A DNA stretch of 26,447 bases from Fragilaria crotonensis (taxonomy: Eukaryota; Bacillariophyta; Fragilariophyceae; Fragilariales; Fragilariaceae), in assembly GCA_022925895.1 (NCBI GenBank), contig JAKSYS010000772.1, positions 1 to 26,447 of the forward strand, in the 5' to 3' direction. Shown piece by piece: positions 10,101 through 18,993 of this stretch. Position 1 is the stretch's first letter; every line of letters starts with the position of its first letter. The notes beneath the pieces were generated by a model. The model ran no database searches and was not told the DNA's origin. It saw only the letters and a program-made list of their open reading frames with translations. The translations under genes were made by a program, and so were the position numbers.

Positions 10101-12390
10101 CTTTCGGTGCGTCATCGTTTCGTTCCATAAAGCTAGTGCCTAAAGGATCCCCCGTGTCCTCAAATTGTTCGAAACGATCCTCTGCAATAATCCCCACGGC
10201 AACCCCAAGTGCCATTCTTCCGTCGTGAGTGTTCTCCTCGTATGGAGAGGCATGGATCGACGAATCGACGAACAACGGTGTCGACTCTGATGTTGTTTCC
10301 GTGTCGGTTGTCTTTCCGTTATTGTGCCACGGGTGCATTTCGTGAGCTGATGTAGAATAGAGATATGGATCCAACGGATCGATAAAGCTATCACTCCCCG
10401 ATGATACGCTTCGATACTTAATGGCGCGTTGTTGCAATTGTTCATGTCGTCGTCTCCTGGCGCGTGAGTCTTCGGAAACATTACCACCCAGTTCAACATC
10501 ACCATCATTGAGATTCATCATCTCGTCGTCATTCTCATCTTCTGAAAAGGATGCTCCTCTTCTGGCATGTATGATTGTTGGTGGTGCTGCTTCTCGATCT
10601 TGTTTTTGGCGATACGAGTGTCGCACCATGCGTACCACAATGGCACAACCAATCAAAAACACGGCAGTCCCCAAAACCACCAGAGCACCAATGGCCACAC
10701 TGGACATGCCACCTGGATCGCTGGCACCAGAAATGAATGGATCACTGTTGGCAGTATCATTATTCGTAGTAGAAGTCGTAGTTGGTGTAATGGTACCATC
10801 TCCCTTTTCTGGTGGTTGCTTGGATGGTGATGGTGACAGTGTTGGTGCGTTTGTGGACGGTACTGTTTCAGAAGGAACAACGCCCAATACGGTCGTGGTC
10901 GAATCGGGATTGATTTCCGCAATCAGTCGTTGCAAGTATCCATCATCAATTGCATCATTAATGGCAATCGAGGCATCTTCAATACTAGTACCGTTAGGAA
11001 CGGATACGCGTATCGTCACATCCCGACACTCGTGTGTCAAGGTGATGGAGGATGGACACGAAACAGTTGTTTCATTCACAATTTGAGCTGTTTGTCGATT
11101 GGTATCTGTACTTTCCTGTTGTTGTCGCCGCCGCTGCAACCATCGTCGCCACGATTGCTGTTGTTGTAGTCGTTGTCGTAATGATCCTTGGAGAAGAGTC
11201 AACGCTTGCACAATTTCCATTCGATAGGCCACACTCCATTCTTGTGTTTTTCGTAATGCAATTCGCATTCTGCTTTCAACCTCTGACGTGGATGGAGAGG
11301 ACGACGACGTACTTGGTTCAGGTGATGTGGATGTTGTTGTCGTTGTTGTTGGGATTGCAGATGGTCCAAACGTGATTGATGGAGTCGATGAAGTAACAGA
11401 TGGAAGTATAGATGGAGGTATTGACGGAGTCGTTGAAGTAGCAATGGATGGAATCGATGTAGTAGGAGATATTGACGGAACATTGGATGCAGCAATGGAT
11501 GGAGATCTTGACTTGGTAATCGATGGAGTAGGTGATGGTTGCGTTGAGGTGACAATGGATGGACTCGTCGACAATGCTATTGACGGAGGAAAGGATGGCG
11601 CCTCGGATGGTTCTGTTGTTGGAAGCGGTATAGGACCCCACGGCATCCAACGTATTGCTGGTGCGTTTGATGGCGCGGACGTGTCGTCCGCTGGTGGTAC
11701 TGGATTTGGAGTGATGTATTCGAAGGATGATGGCTCATGTGGTTGTTGTTGTTGTTGTGATGGCTCGTTGGTGGGCTCATTGGTTGGTTCTGGAGTATCA
11801 AAGACTGTAAACGATGGTATTGTAAATGGCGCCAGGAAAAATCCTCGCGATGGACTCGAGGATGGATAGTAGTCCTCCACAGCTGTCTCTGTCAAGCGAC
11901 AAATGAAATATAATAGAGTTTCATCCTTCCGAGCTTCCTTGAGATCAATGTGGGCATTATCATCAGAACAACAATCGTCGTCGTCATCTCCATATTCGTG
12001 ACACAAACATGCAAGATAATTAAATCTCATGGAGAGTGAGAGTGGTGATTCATCAATGTCGTCAGGTAATCCCAAAAGATGTGAAAATTCTAAAAACTCC
12101 TTGGAATCAATACGCCCATCATCATTCTTATCGGCTTGTTCGAGTTTTTGGAAACAATCTGGTGGATAATCCAGGTCAGGTGAACCCTTGGGTGACTTCC
12201 TTGTGGCAATCGAGTTTGCAAATGTCGGTTCTTGTCCAAAGTGCTGTACTGCTCCTGGCAATCGAATTGACGCAGGCGTTGCTGCTGCAGCTGCTGTTAC
12301 AGGCATCCATAATAAAACCAGAATAGCATTAGTGACGATCAACCGACCTGATGTCGACACGAACCAGTTGTGATGGAACCAGCAGTTCAT
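7150..12390 (-). CDS. Giant secretory type I membrane protein: EF-hand, Ser/Pro stalk, acidic repeat tail
   Basis: The start chosen is the ATG at 12390. A Met seven codons upstream (12411) is possible, but TATATA abuts it. The frame gives 1746 aa without interruption. Residues 1-37 are a signal peptide (IVTNAILVLLWMPV, then TAAAAA). A canonical EF-hand loop, DKNDDGRIDSKE, lies at 87-98, and a degenerate one (CSDDNAHIDLKE) at ~141-152 within a Cys-rich segment. Residues ~160-365 form a Ser/Pro/Thr-rich stalk with SPSI-like units. Residues ~367-500 are a compact domain with a basic Gln/Arg helix and TIRVSVPNGTSIEDASIAI. The membrane span is ~565-588 (VAIGALVVLGTAVFLIGCAI). The tail of ~1157 aa is very acidic and Ser-rich, with several repeat families. 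The architecture suggests a Ca2+-binding surface or silica-vesicle membrane protein, but function is unknown. The opposite-strand ORFs are shadows. Confidence 0.82.
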   Translation of the reverse strand: MNCWFHHNWFVSTSGRLIVTNAILVLLWMPVTAAAAATPASIRLPGAVQHFGQEPTFANSIATRKSPKGSPDLDYPPDCFQKLEQADKNDDGRIDSKEFLEFSHLLGLPDDIDESPLSLSMRFNYLACLCHEYGDDDDDCCSDDNAHIDLKEARKDETLLYFICRLTETAVEDYYPSSSPSRGFFLAPFTIPSFTVFDTPEPTNEPTNEPSQQQQQPHEPSSFEYITPNPVPPADDTSAPSNAPAIRWMPWGPIPLPTTEPSEAPSFPPSIALSTSPSIVTSTQPSPTPSITKSRSPSIAASNVPSISPTTSIPSIATSTTPSIPPSILPSVTSSTPSITFGPSAIPTTTTTTSTSPEPSTSSSSPSTSEVESRMRIALRKTQEWSVAYRMEIVQALTLLQGSLRQRLQQQQSWRRWLQRRRQQQESTDTNRQTAQIVNETTVSCPSSITLTHECRDVTIRVSVPNGTSIEDASIAINDAIDDGYLQRLIAEINPDSTTTVLGVVPSETVPSTNAPTLSPSPSKQPPEKGDGTITPTTTSTTNNDTANSDPFISGASDPGGMSSVAIGALVVLGTAVFLIGCAIVVRMVRHSYRQKQDREAAPPTIIHARRGASFSEDENDDEMMNLNDGDVELGGNVSEDSRARRRRHEQLQQRAIKYRSVSSGSDSFIDPLDPYLYSTSAHEMHPWHNNGKTTDTETTSESTPLFVDSSIHASPYEENTHDGRMALGVAVGIIAEDRFEQFEDTGDPLGTSFMERNDDAPKELVLASETAQFDPDHSDGSDLSTDSADIWTERNFSSPEQLIQASETAQFDPTADHSREILPKGLAAAIAVSNGMASDAISDTSTDSSSDEESSSSAGDSTSSSSSSGSSSTEDLATGITNYDPKTAEVAIASATMIGVVVGLSRSEDERYNTDDEWDTSETNAIAVSSSGAPNATLMTSNATNSCNASASNGRPDSARSSQQEPIVELLPLVAAANVPAMASFSDSESSYDEGQTSDDEESVADIIVPSNIDAASPVTDVNAINTMYVLRPDDLPREQGIRESKAIGVGDASVSETAAEVENFMSSEIQMSSPDRDTSMSGERGLDGGMMLLAAPVVAGTYFSGDASSSGASEGDISNVTTDRNPLPGAVVAAGGISGGAVSSHSDNEVSSAPSTASPTPAAAAGAPFGDDASSTSDSSSASEGDSLSANADPNPFSGAVMTATGIVGDLPSTDSDSEGSSMPSMPSPTAAAVAGAHFGDDASSNSGSSSASEGDSSNADADPNPFPGAVIAATGIVGDWPSTGSDSEGSSMPSMTSPRTSVSDDASSSGDSSSALEGNPSNANADPNPLPRAVVALTETIGDSPSTDSDSDDMDSRGSDSEFVPAPNPYHDSFSDVNSRQVAAGSSTPESLRASRSDLNGFRGLSRAPLPVEDSISDFSTRQNLHTSSEIMCAPMPATDSFSDLQTRQPTSALSRASVQLSMIEDPFEKSREGPNTAMAGTKVQDASHQPESSLLLFQQRRSQRLSAFSSSMRANSVARRKSTADPTLTRSYDRNDLRSSMPPPTLSGLFDVRLRSLHEHTDQDDKSDSSYFDSVVGGADDVDTTDKGKTVAFQDALEVAAFESALGRFSMEADAVIADDAVAAGPNKFVGGHSTDKVNTVDRLQPMPLSDQRMAEEDIWVSIADAGAPEHDRPDEVLVWALSRSMSRLAAADRMGELSLPPGIVQVSSSSSDGGEPNDNDLSSLGTPVSSSSSSVSSEAER
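7990..8280 (-). repeat. Imperfect ~35-residue coding repeat (DSFSD..RQ) in the tail
   Basis: Three units in the cytoplasmic tail carry DSFSD or DSISD followed four to six residues later by TRQ or SRQ, each preceded by APNP, APLP or APMP (HDSFSDVNSRQ, EDSISDFSTRQ, TDSFSDLQTRQ). The spacing is about 35-55 residues. The repeated acidic Ser-rich motif could be a phosphorylation or docking site; this is inference. Confidence 0.7.
8330..9080 (-). repeat. 70-residue (210-bp) coding tandem repeat, four units
   Basis: The plus-strand phrase GGATTTGGATCTGCG (GGATTGCGATCTG in the last) recurs at 8396, 8588, 8798 and 9008, spacings of 192, 210 and 210 bp. All are multiples of three (64, 70 and 70 aa). 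Each protein unit runs from DDASS, SSSASEGDS and NADPNPFPGAV to DSDSEGSSMPS. It is an in-frame minisatellite-like expansion inside the cytoplasmic tail. Confidence 0.85.
11290..11640 (-). repeat. Ser/Pro-rich stalk coding repeats
   Basis: A run of degenerate short repeats with PSI and SPS themes encodes the extracellular stalk. Low-complexity DNA here (GATGGA and GTTGAAGTA words on the plus strand) creates a spurious 193-codon plus-strand frame. Confidence 0.75.
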
Positions 12391-12409
12391 GTCGTTCCTT
12401 CTGTCATAC

Positions 12410-12418
12410 ATATATAAT
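12410..12418 (-). promoter_or_regulatory. TATA-like sequence upstream of the EF-hand protein gene
   Basis: On the minus strand CATTATATATG lies about 20-30 bp before the ATG at 12390 and touches the alternative ATG at 12411. If used as a TATA box, it favours the 12390 start. The DNA just upstream carries CCAGTAATAGTACTGTAC-type words. Confidence 0.3.
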
Positions 12419-12592
12419 GGTACAGTCGTACTCCAGTAATAGTACTGTACAATTCGTTGGTGCTCTATCAATGACGAATACTGTGAATGATTGCAACCTC
12501 GCACCAAGTCATGCACACAAGTTGGCGCAAGGCACAAGACAGCACACTTGCACAGGAGAAAGGTTTGTTGCTGTTGTTGTTGGTTTGTCGTG

Positions 12593-12608
12593 TACTCTCT
12601 AGAGAGTA
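12593..12608. repeat. 16-bp perfect palindrome TACTCTCTAGAGAGTA
   Basis: A perfect dyad about 205 bp upstream of the ATG at 12390. The 12-bp core CTCTCTAGAGAG recurs at 15066-15077. It may be a dimeric-factor site; no function is shown. Confidence 0.6.
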
Positions 12609-13175
12609 AATAAGTTCGTCTTCTTGGTCTTGGCGAATCGAACTCTATGCTAGTTTTTTAGACCAGTGGACAAAAATAATCATTGACATCATACATTCGA
12701 CAAGAGTACATAGAAACATTTGAAACTTGAAGTGTCTGCCTTTTGTACGTCACGTTCCACAGTTCCATCCACCAAAAATTCATCGCGTTTCGAGCGCTAA
12801 GTAAAATCGATTTCACACGATTATCGGTTTAGCACGGTTGACCACTTCCATATCCCAAACATGGGTTGATTTAAAACATTTTGCCATGAATATAAGCGCA
12901 ATAAAGCATCAAGTTTTGAAACTACGGGGTTGGAATGCAGCATATCCTCCGTGCCAATCTGTCACGTCGAAGCAGTACTGTACGGCATTGCATACAGACT
13001 ACAGTACCAGTAGATGTCATCGTTTAATCCAGTGCTACCGGTAGATTACTTGTACTCGCACCGTGGGATGTGGGACACTACATATCATACTCCGACTTCT
13101 GTATGCTTGCCTTGTTTTGCCATATGATACACCAACACACACGTCACACAGCAACGCCAGACTCTAGGACCCTGA
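12609..13175. other. Intergenic region between the EF-hand gene and the oxidoreductase
   Basis: No gene is seen. It holds the upstream region of the large gene and the 3' flank of the oxidoreductase. GTAC-centred words occur at ~12974-12981 (CAGTACTGTACGG) and 13000-13055. Confidence 0.5.
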
Positions 13176-14695
13176 TCATTCAGACAGATCCGAATCCGAA
13201 TCGCTTGTTGTTGTTCCATCGTCACTGTCTGTCTCCTCCTCCTCATCATCATCATCATCATTGGAGAAGTAACCACGGAGAACATCAAATGGATTGCGCA
13301 TCACATTGGCTTCTTCTTCATCACGGAGCCAAGACCGGAGGTTCAAGGCATTGGTGACAATTTGAGCAGCACGACGCATGCCAGCAACATTGGCAGCACC
13401 CGGTCCGACATTGAGACTCCCCAATCCTCCCACGACAAACAATTTATCAGTCCATTCCAAATCATCCGATAGTTTGGGATACCCGCCAATGACGTCCACG
13501 GGCCATCGTCGAAGGAGGTTCTGACACAGAGTGCTCTGGGTACAATCGGACTCACACCACATGCAAGAACAATCACATCAAACATCATGGTGGTTTTCCT
13601 TCTTGCTGTTGTCCAAGATCAACCAACATGGATCCGCTTTCTGTAGTGCCCTGATACACAACGTCGCCAACAACACATTGAGTCGCTTCCTCACCTGTGT
13701 CATGTACATTCGTGGACACTACCACCACCGCGACTGGTTCGCAAGGTCATCAATCGTTGAGAATAGTCATCGTGATTGTAAAAGTCAGCCATACATTTCG
13801 TACTGGACCTCCAATCAAACCAATCCAGGGACAAATCAAAATGTCGTTCTGTGAGAGGTCGACGACTGCAGAGTGTGACCACCATCCTGGTATTACCACT
13901 GCTACTGCTTCCACTACTACTACAGCATTTCAGAGCAGCCTGTACTGCTGTAAGCCCACCACCCACAACCAGCACACGAGTGATTGGTTTCGTCGTCTGG
14001 TTCTTGGGATTTCTTTGGTTCGAAAGAAGTAGGGAATCAAGTTGAGTCCATGAGATCACGTTTGGTGCATTCTTGAGGCCATCAGGGATAGATGGATATC
14101 CAACAACTCCTGTAGCAAGGATGACAGCTTTCGCTCCGACAAAGTTTCCACTTTCAAGCATGACGTGAAAGAACTCTTCGTCCTCGTCATTGTCCGATTC
14201 TTTTGATATGTCAACGACTGAATCGCAGATATAGCCGTGTGGGAGTCGCTTCGTCATGTCATCACAAAAATCAAGAAAAAGGCTTGCTGTCGGGAGCTTC
14301 CAGAGTCCCACCTGGGTCTGTCCAAGAGGTATCAAGGATGCCATGTCCCCGCAGCCAGATTCGATCAATTCAGAACTTCGTCCGTGACGTGTGGCAAAGG
14401 CAAGGAGTGCGTTCGAGTCAAACAGATCAGGATGAGCCAAGGCGGGAGACCTTAATACTGTTATACCCAAGGTTGAAAAGTGTTGCCGCCATTGAGTCAT
14501 CCACTGAGGGCTTGGATCAATCACTGCAACACGCTGCTTCTTCTTCTTTTTCCTTGCGCCGCAAGGACAGTGTTTCTCGGCTCGTAGTTTTTGAGCTTCT
14601 GTTAACGTATCGTACGAGTACTGCTCTTGAATACCAGAAAGGCAAGCTAGACCTGCTGGTCCGGAACCAACAATCACAACATCAAAATGAATCAT
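13176..14695 (-). CDS. FAD/NAD(P)-binding oxidoreductase (monooxygenase-like), frame broken by four 1-bp losses
   Basis: It probably uses FAD and NAD(P)H to oxidise an unknown substrate. The ATG at 14695 opens a 331-codon frame. It has the FAD dinucleotide motif VIVGSGPAGL (8-16), a Cys/Lys insert (HCPCGARKKKKK, 42-53), LRSPALAHPD (81-90), the second FAD signature ILATGVVGYP (192-201) and a second nucleotide motif VVGGGLTAVQAAL (243-255). Then comes RRPLTERHFD and LRTSRGGGSV, where the frame breaks. Homology continues as PRMYMTQVRKRL, CVVGDVVYQG to LVDLG, MMFDVIVLACG, and finally LFVVGGLGSLNVGPGAANVAGMRRAAQ with an acidic tail, stopping at 13176. Each switch equals one missing base (near 13714, 13680, 13595 and 13547). 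With those allowed it is about 507 aa, full length for the family. It is either a local sequence error or a recent pseudogene. Confidence 0.75.
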
Positions 14696-15351
14696 GCTCC
14701 GCCTTTATAAGCTGATTTGCAATATCCAAGTAGTATAATGTGCAATGCCAATGAGCAGGAACGGCCTTGTTATAAATGAGCCCACAATCGAATATGTCCT
14801 AGAGTAGTAGTTGAGGCCTACGGGGTGACGCCACAGGCCTCAAAAATGACCCACTCTCGCGGTGGTAAAAGGTACAGCAGCTGTACTCCGAGTATCATAC
14901 AAGTATGTACAGCATGTACAGATATGATCTCCTTGCTGATACTCGCGGATTGGAGAACCAATGATATGAGTGTGTCAGTTGTGCCCACAGAATGCGACCA
15001 TTTTTTTGAACACCTCTACTACGGTAGTCGTATTCCAGACTCTACTAGTAGCCGTAGGTATGCCACTCTCTAGAGAGAGTATTTCTGTGCTCTATCGCAT
15101 TCCATGTGTGTATCGTACCTCTATCGCCATACCGATAGTAGCTAGAATACGTACGTTTCAGAACAGACATAATCCGCGTACTGTCGTACCACTACATATA
15201 CTACTAACGATAGGCCTTTTGATATCGAGGCAATACAAGAGTACGGTACAGTAGTATCACGGTACGAGGTATAGGCCTTCAACATCGGTACCTACCTGGT
15301 ACCGGATCGGCGCTCCCATCGGTGCCTTCATCTTACTTGAAATAGAAGTTA
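14696..15351. other. Upstream region of the oxidoreductase and repeat-rich spacer
   Basis: No gene is seen. TTATAAAG lies on the minus strand just before the oxidoreductase ATG. From 14880 to 15310 the DNA is packed with GTAC-centred palindromic words, including CGGTACC-5 nt-GGTACCG at about 15288-15306 and CTCTCTAGAGAG at 15066-15077. Confidence 0.5.
14811..14843. promoter_or_regulatory. 9-bp inverted repeat enclosing a TGACGC core, upstream of the oxidoreductase
   Basis: TTGAGGCCT at 14811-14819 and AGGCCTCAA at 14835-14843 are perfect inverted arms separated by 15 bp that contain GTGACGCC. It sits ~120 bp upstream of the ATG at 14695. TGACGC resembles one of the CO2/cAMP-responsive elements described for diatom carbonic anhydrase promoters (bZIP sites). 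A regulatory role here is inference. Confidence 0.35.
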
Positions 15352-16103
15352 ATGGTGTGTGCACAATCAACCCGTCTCCTCAATCTTCAGGGTCCATCCT
15401 TCTCCTTTGCTACCAATGAATGGGCTGATCTCACTCAAATTGTAATGAATACCAGCAATGAACACAGCATCACTTACACGCAAAGAATACAAACAACTAG
15501 TACTGCTGCAAAACTCAGCAATACAACAAATTGGAATCGCTACACTAATCTTGGCTACTATGATGCTATTCCGGAAGGTCCTATGTTTGATCTTGAATGT
15601 CACCAGATGTCAACTAATCTGATCAAGTTGCATCATATCTTTGGTGCAATTCTCTCTTGGACCATGACAGCATGGACATACCATTTCTTCTTCTGCATGA
15701 ATGCTGGACAACAAAACTCTCAACAATACCTCAAAATCAATGATCTGGAGATGCTTGAAATGAATACCTTTCATTATCATTGAAAGACCTTACCTTCAAT
15801 GTTACTATGGCTGATGATCAATCATGCTCCAAAGATGCAATAACTCCAAACGACACCACCTCGTTCCATATTGAACTAGCTAACAAACTCTTGCCCTCAT
15901 CAAAAGCTGAGGTCAGGTTCATAGACACCACACCACTCATTCCACTCACTATGGCTGAAACTGGCTCTACCTCTGTTTTCAGTGCTAGTACAGAAGAGCC
16001 AGCACTCAAGGCATGTAATGCCCAGCCAGTAGTACGAAAAGACGAACAACAACAGCGCCAAAAGTTCTGGTTTAAGAGTTCTTTACTAAGTAGCAAGCCA
16101 TAG
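15352..16103 (+). CDS. Unidentified ORF pair, possibly one gene with a frame break
   Basis: A frame from ATG 15352 (MVCAQSTRLLNLQGPSF) runs 143 codons to 15783. A second overlapping frame continues to the TAG at 16101-16103, with its first ATG at 15807 (MADDQSCSKDAITPND). The two would be continuous, about 250 aa, with one single-base shift near 15780. Composition is gene-like (Thr/Asn/Ser-rich in the first half) but no domain, signal peptide or membrane span is evident. The base composition resembles the AT-rich repeat DNA further right, so a degraded transposon ORF is a real alternative. Confidence 0.3.
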
Positions 16104-17294
16104 CAATCAATAATGCATTTACTAACTGTCTGAAAACAGTGACCATGCAAATCACCACCGCGTCTCCGACTCGCTCCACCTGCGATCGCGGCAAATAAAT
16201 CATTGCTGGCTGCATCCTAGCTAATCAAGGCACCAACCACCACCCCCTCTCCACCAATACCTACATTTTCTATGCAGCTATCTCTCTGGCACATCTCCCT
16301 TCTTCAATATGCTGAGACTCCGCAAAAGAACACCCATAGTCCAGCATGATACGATGCACCTTGGGATTCAGTGTGGCAAGAAGCACTTGTCATTTCTCTG
16401 CCAGGTACTTTCACAATTACACACGGTTTCAGGTACGGCATTGTTCCCTCCGTGTCAGATTTTTGGGGAGGTGCTACAAGCACAGATTTGATGCCAATTT
16501 GAGTTTCACGACACCTATGTTAAATCATTGCACAACCAGATTTTGGACAGAAGAATTTTGCAGTAATCGCAGTACCACTACTATAGAACACTCAATAGCA
16601 AGTCATTGGGCATCATTGCTGCATATGACCTATGTGGCTGGTTAATGGTGATCCTGACAGAAATGCCCATCTTCTTTATCCCAGCAAGGAGAACTGTACT
16701 GCCATCAGGTGTAACAGTATGTGTCAAACGAGTACTCCAGTACTGTTGAGAGGACTCGCAATTCGACTTCTCTAGTAGCATGTCGTTTGATGACGTATTT
16801 GGAGTGCCAGCATATAATCGGATCCGATGAGCGATGAGTATGGAAAAATCATCAAAGCTGACAAAACAACACGAAGGTACGGGTGGATGAAAAATCAAAA
16901 AAACAAAAATGTACGTACAATACATACCAGCCACAATCTCGTCGTACAAAAGAATGGGACACTTTTGCTCATAGGGAATGAAATGTCACTTACGTCAGTG
17001 CCGAGTGCATATTTATTCGGCTTCCGACATCACTGACACAGTTGATGTATCACTTGAAAGAACAATCGTCATTTTCCGGATCATCCCTTCTGTTAAATAT
17101 ACAAACGAGGAACGAAGCCTTTATAATTGTAGACATCTATTCTCCGAACCCCGGACTGCCAGAAAGCAGGAACAGTAAGTTCACGTGAAGAACAAAGAAT
17201 GCGACAAATCTGACACCATAATTGTGGCAACGATTTCATCACCGAGAATCACAAATCGGCACGTACATTTTTAATCAAGCCCAAGAAATCAACA
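16104..17294. other. Non-coding or unrecognised stretch
   Basis: Only short frames occur, with no motif I trust. GAGTACTCCAGTACTG at ~16730 belongs to the recurring GTAC motif family. No repeat ends were found. Confidence 0.4.
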
Positions 17295-17729
17295 ATGTAT
17301 CGATCATGTCAGCGTTTCCCCATCCCCAAGACAATTGAATGGATCAATAATGACCATTACATTGTTGCCATCAATGGGAGGGACGAGAATTCAGAGGAAA
17401 GTGACGCGAGTCATGGATACGGAAAAAAGGACGCGAAAATGTTCAAGACAAGAAAAGCTGGCTCCACCGCAGTGCGCACTCGCAAGTCATGCAAGAACAT
17501 CGATGGCATTCATCATAACATTGGTGAGCTCAATGGACAGCATCCAGAAAGAGTCACGAAGAAGAACAAGAATCGTCGACGCGAGCACAAGGGTAGCACT
17601 ATGGAAGTGTATAATTGGAAAAATTTCTTTAGCGTTGTATTATACTGTATTATACCACATTATACCACGTGGTATAATACAACACTTCTGACAGTAGCCA
17701 GTAGCCCGCCGCAGGTGCAAATTTTTTGA
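17295..17729 (+). CDS. Unidentified basic ORF, 144 codons
   Basis: The ATG at 17295 (MYRSCQRFPIPKTIEWINN) opens a Lys/Arg/Asn-rich frame with a strongly basic segment (VTKKNKNRRREHKG at ~104-117). The last ~30 codons run across a palindromic TATTATACC cluster (17635-17682) and look non-coding in character. The upstream ~105 residues may be real coding or the first exon of something larger. There is no recognisable domain. Confidence 0.25.
   Translation: MYRSCQRFPIPKTIEWINNDHYIVAINGRDENSEESDASHGYGKKDAKMFKTRKAGSTAVRTRKSCKNIDGIHHNIGELNGQHPERVTKKNKNRRREHKGSTMEVYNWKNFFSVVLYCIIPHYTTWYNTTLLTVASSPPQVQIF
17635..17682. repeat. Palindromic TATTATACC cluster, left
   Basis: It contains the perfect 20-bp palindrome ATTATACCACGTGGTATAAT (17659-17678) with a CACGTG centre. 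Wider inverted arms are TTGTATTATA (17635-17644) and TATAATACAA (17673-17682). A closely related palindrome lies at 23867-23890. Confidence 0.75.
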
Positions 17730-18993
17730 CATGAAAATTGTCTTTTTCAATGCAGACTTTATTACTTTTGGGTGATATGTTTGCTCTATAACTACTCAAT
17801 AATTCAATCAAAGTGGTGGCAGAATGAAAACACAGCATAGTATTCCATTTACATGATTGGAGTGTCTTTTGCAGGATGTGTTAGTTAGTATGGCGCCAAA
17901 TGGTTCGCATTATTGTAGCTTTTTTAGTTCAGATATTTGAGTTTGGCTTTGTATCAAACTGTAATGCTGCGTAAAAGAAATCTGAGGTCTGACTTGGAGA
18001 CAAAACAAGCAACTGTCAGGGCTGCGTGTTGTTTGTGCATCAGTGGTGTTCACATCACTTCTCGACATTAAGGACAACTCATTCCCATAAACGTTTTGTG
18101 CCCATACTATGATGCTGCATCCCATCCATGTGCATTTTGCACTTAGAGGGTGTAAAATCTGCTGCCAAGCTTGAAGATGCAGAATATGGACTGTAACCTG
18201 TAATCCTTTCATTGTTTGCGGCAAACAAGAGGAGGAGGCTAGCAAATTTATCTGCCATGCATACCGAGTACCTTTTGCCCATGTCAAGCAGTGAACAATC
18301 CCCAGCCATGAGCGACTGTTGTGGGATGCCTGCTAACATAAAATGAGAAGTCTGACTGAGGGATGCCAATCAGCTTCTGGCAGGAATTGCATATACCTTT
18401 GCGCTGCTGATGTTGATGACACTTGTCATGCTTTTGCACTAAGCACAACCATTGACTGTTGTGCAAGTCAATGCACAATCCTGCTGGACTTGCTATTCTT
18501 TCAGCTGATGTGCAGACTTGCAACAATGCATTCCAAAGGTTGAACTGGTGGGATTTGGAAAACATAGACTTGTCAGGGTGTGCTTTGCTGTCCTCGCAGT
18601 GGTGCTGACGGCGCCCTTTACCCTTTCTATTAGCTATGAAGCATCAGTTTTGCTTCCTATTGACTATTGTGCAGGCAGCTATTCATCCTCCATCCTGCAC
18701 TGCTATTGTTACGAAGTGTTCCTCTGCAATTGGACTTGCAAAAAGCTAGCTTTGTCCAAGTTTGTGACCCTTGCAGTGGTAGTGTTGACGACCACCTTTG
18801 TTATCTTGGGCTTAGATACCTTTGAATAGAATTGTGCAACAGCAAGCACTAGTCCTAAAGAACTCCTCATTCAAAATCATCATATCTGAATGGATTTGGC
18901 AACAGCAGTGTCAAATCCAAAAAGACCCATGGGCTCTGTTGACGCGTACCTAAGATGTAACAGAAAGAAAAGTTAAGAAACAATGGCCACTAT
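17730..18993. other. Left part of the repeat domain; no clear gene
   Basis: AT-rich DNA with degenerate internal similarity at roughly 180-210-bp spacing (for example CTCGCAGTGGTGCTGACG near 18595 and CTTGCAGTGGTAGTGTTGACG near 18770, and ATTGACTGTTGTGCA near 18450 against ATTGACTATTGTGCA near 18660). A 103-codon frame (18518-18829) is hydrophobic but overlaps these repeats, so I do not call it a gene. Confidence 0.4.

Noticed and set aside
10421-11869. Plus-strand ORFs of 221 and 193 codons
   Set aside because: Antisense to the stalk and membrane region of the EF-hand protein; Asp/Gly/Val-rich low complexity with no domain.
13540-13720. Introns as the explanation of the frame switches in the oxidoreductase
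   Set aside because: Conserved protein motifs continue through the whole stretch in successive frames with no room for an intron; only single bases are missing.
14696-17300. LTR retrotransposon
   Set aside because: No reverse transcriptase, integrase or protease motifs, no primer-binding site and no direct terminal repeats were visible.
18518-18829. 103-codon hydrophobic ORF
   Set aside because: It overlaps degenerate ~180-bp repeats and shows no family motif; its internal similarity follows the DNA repeat.
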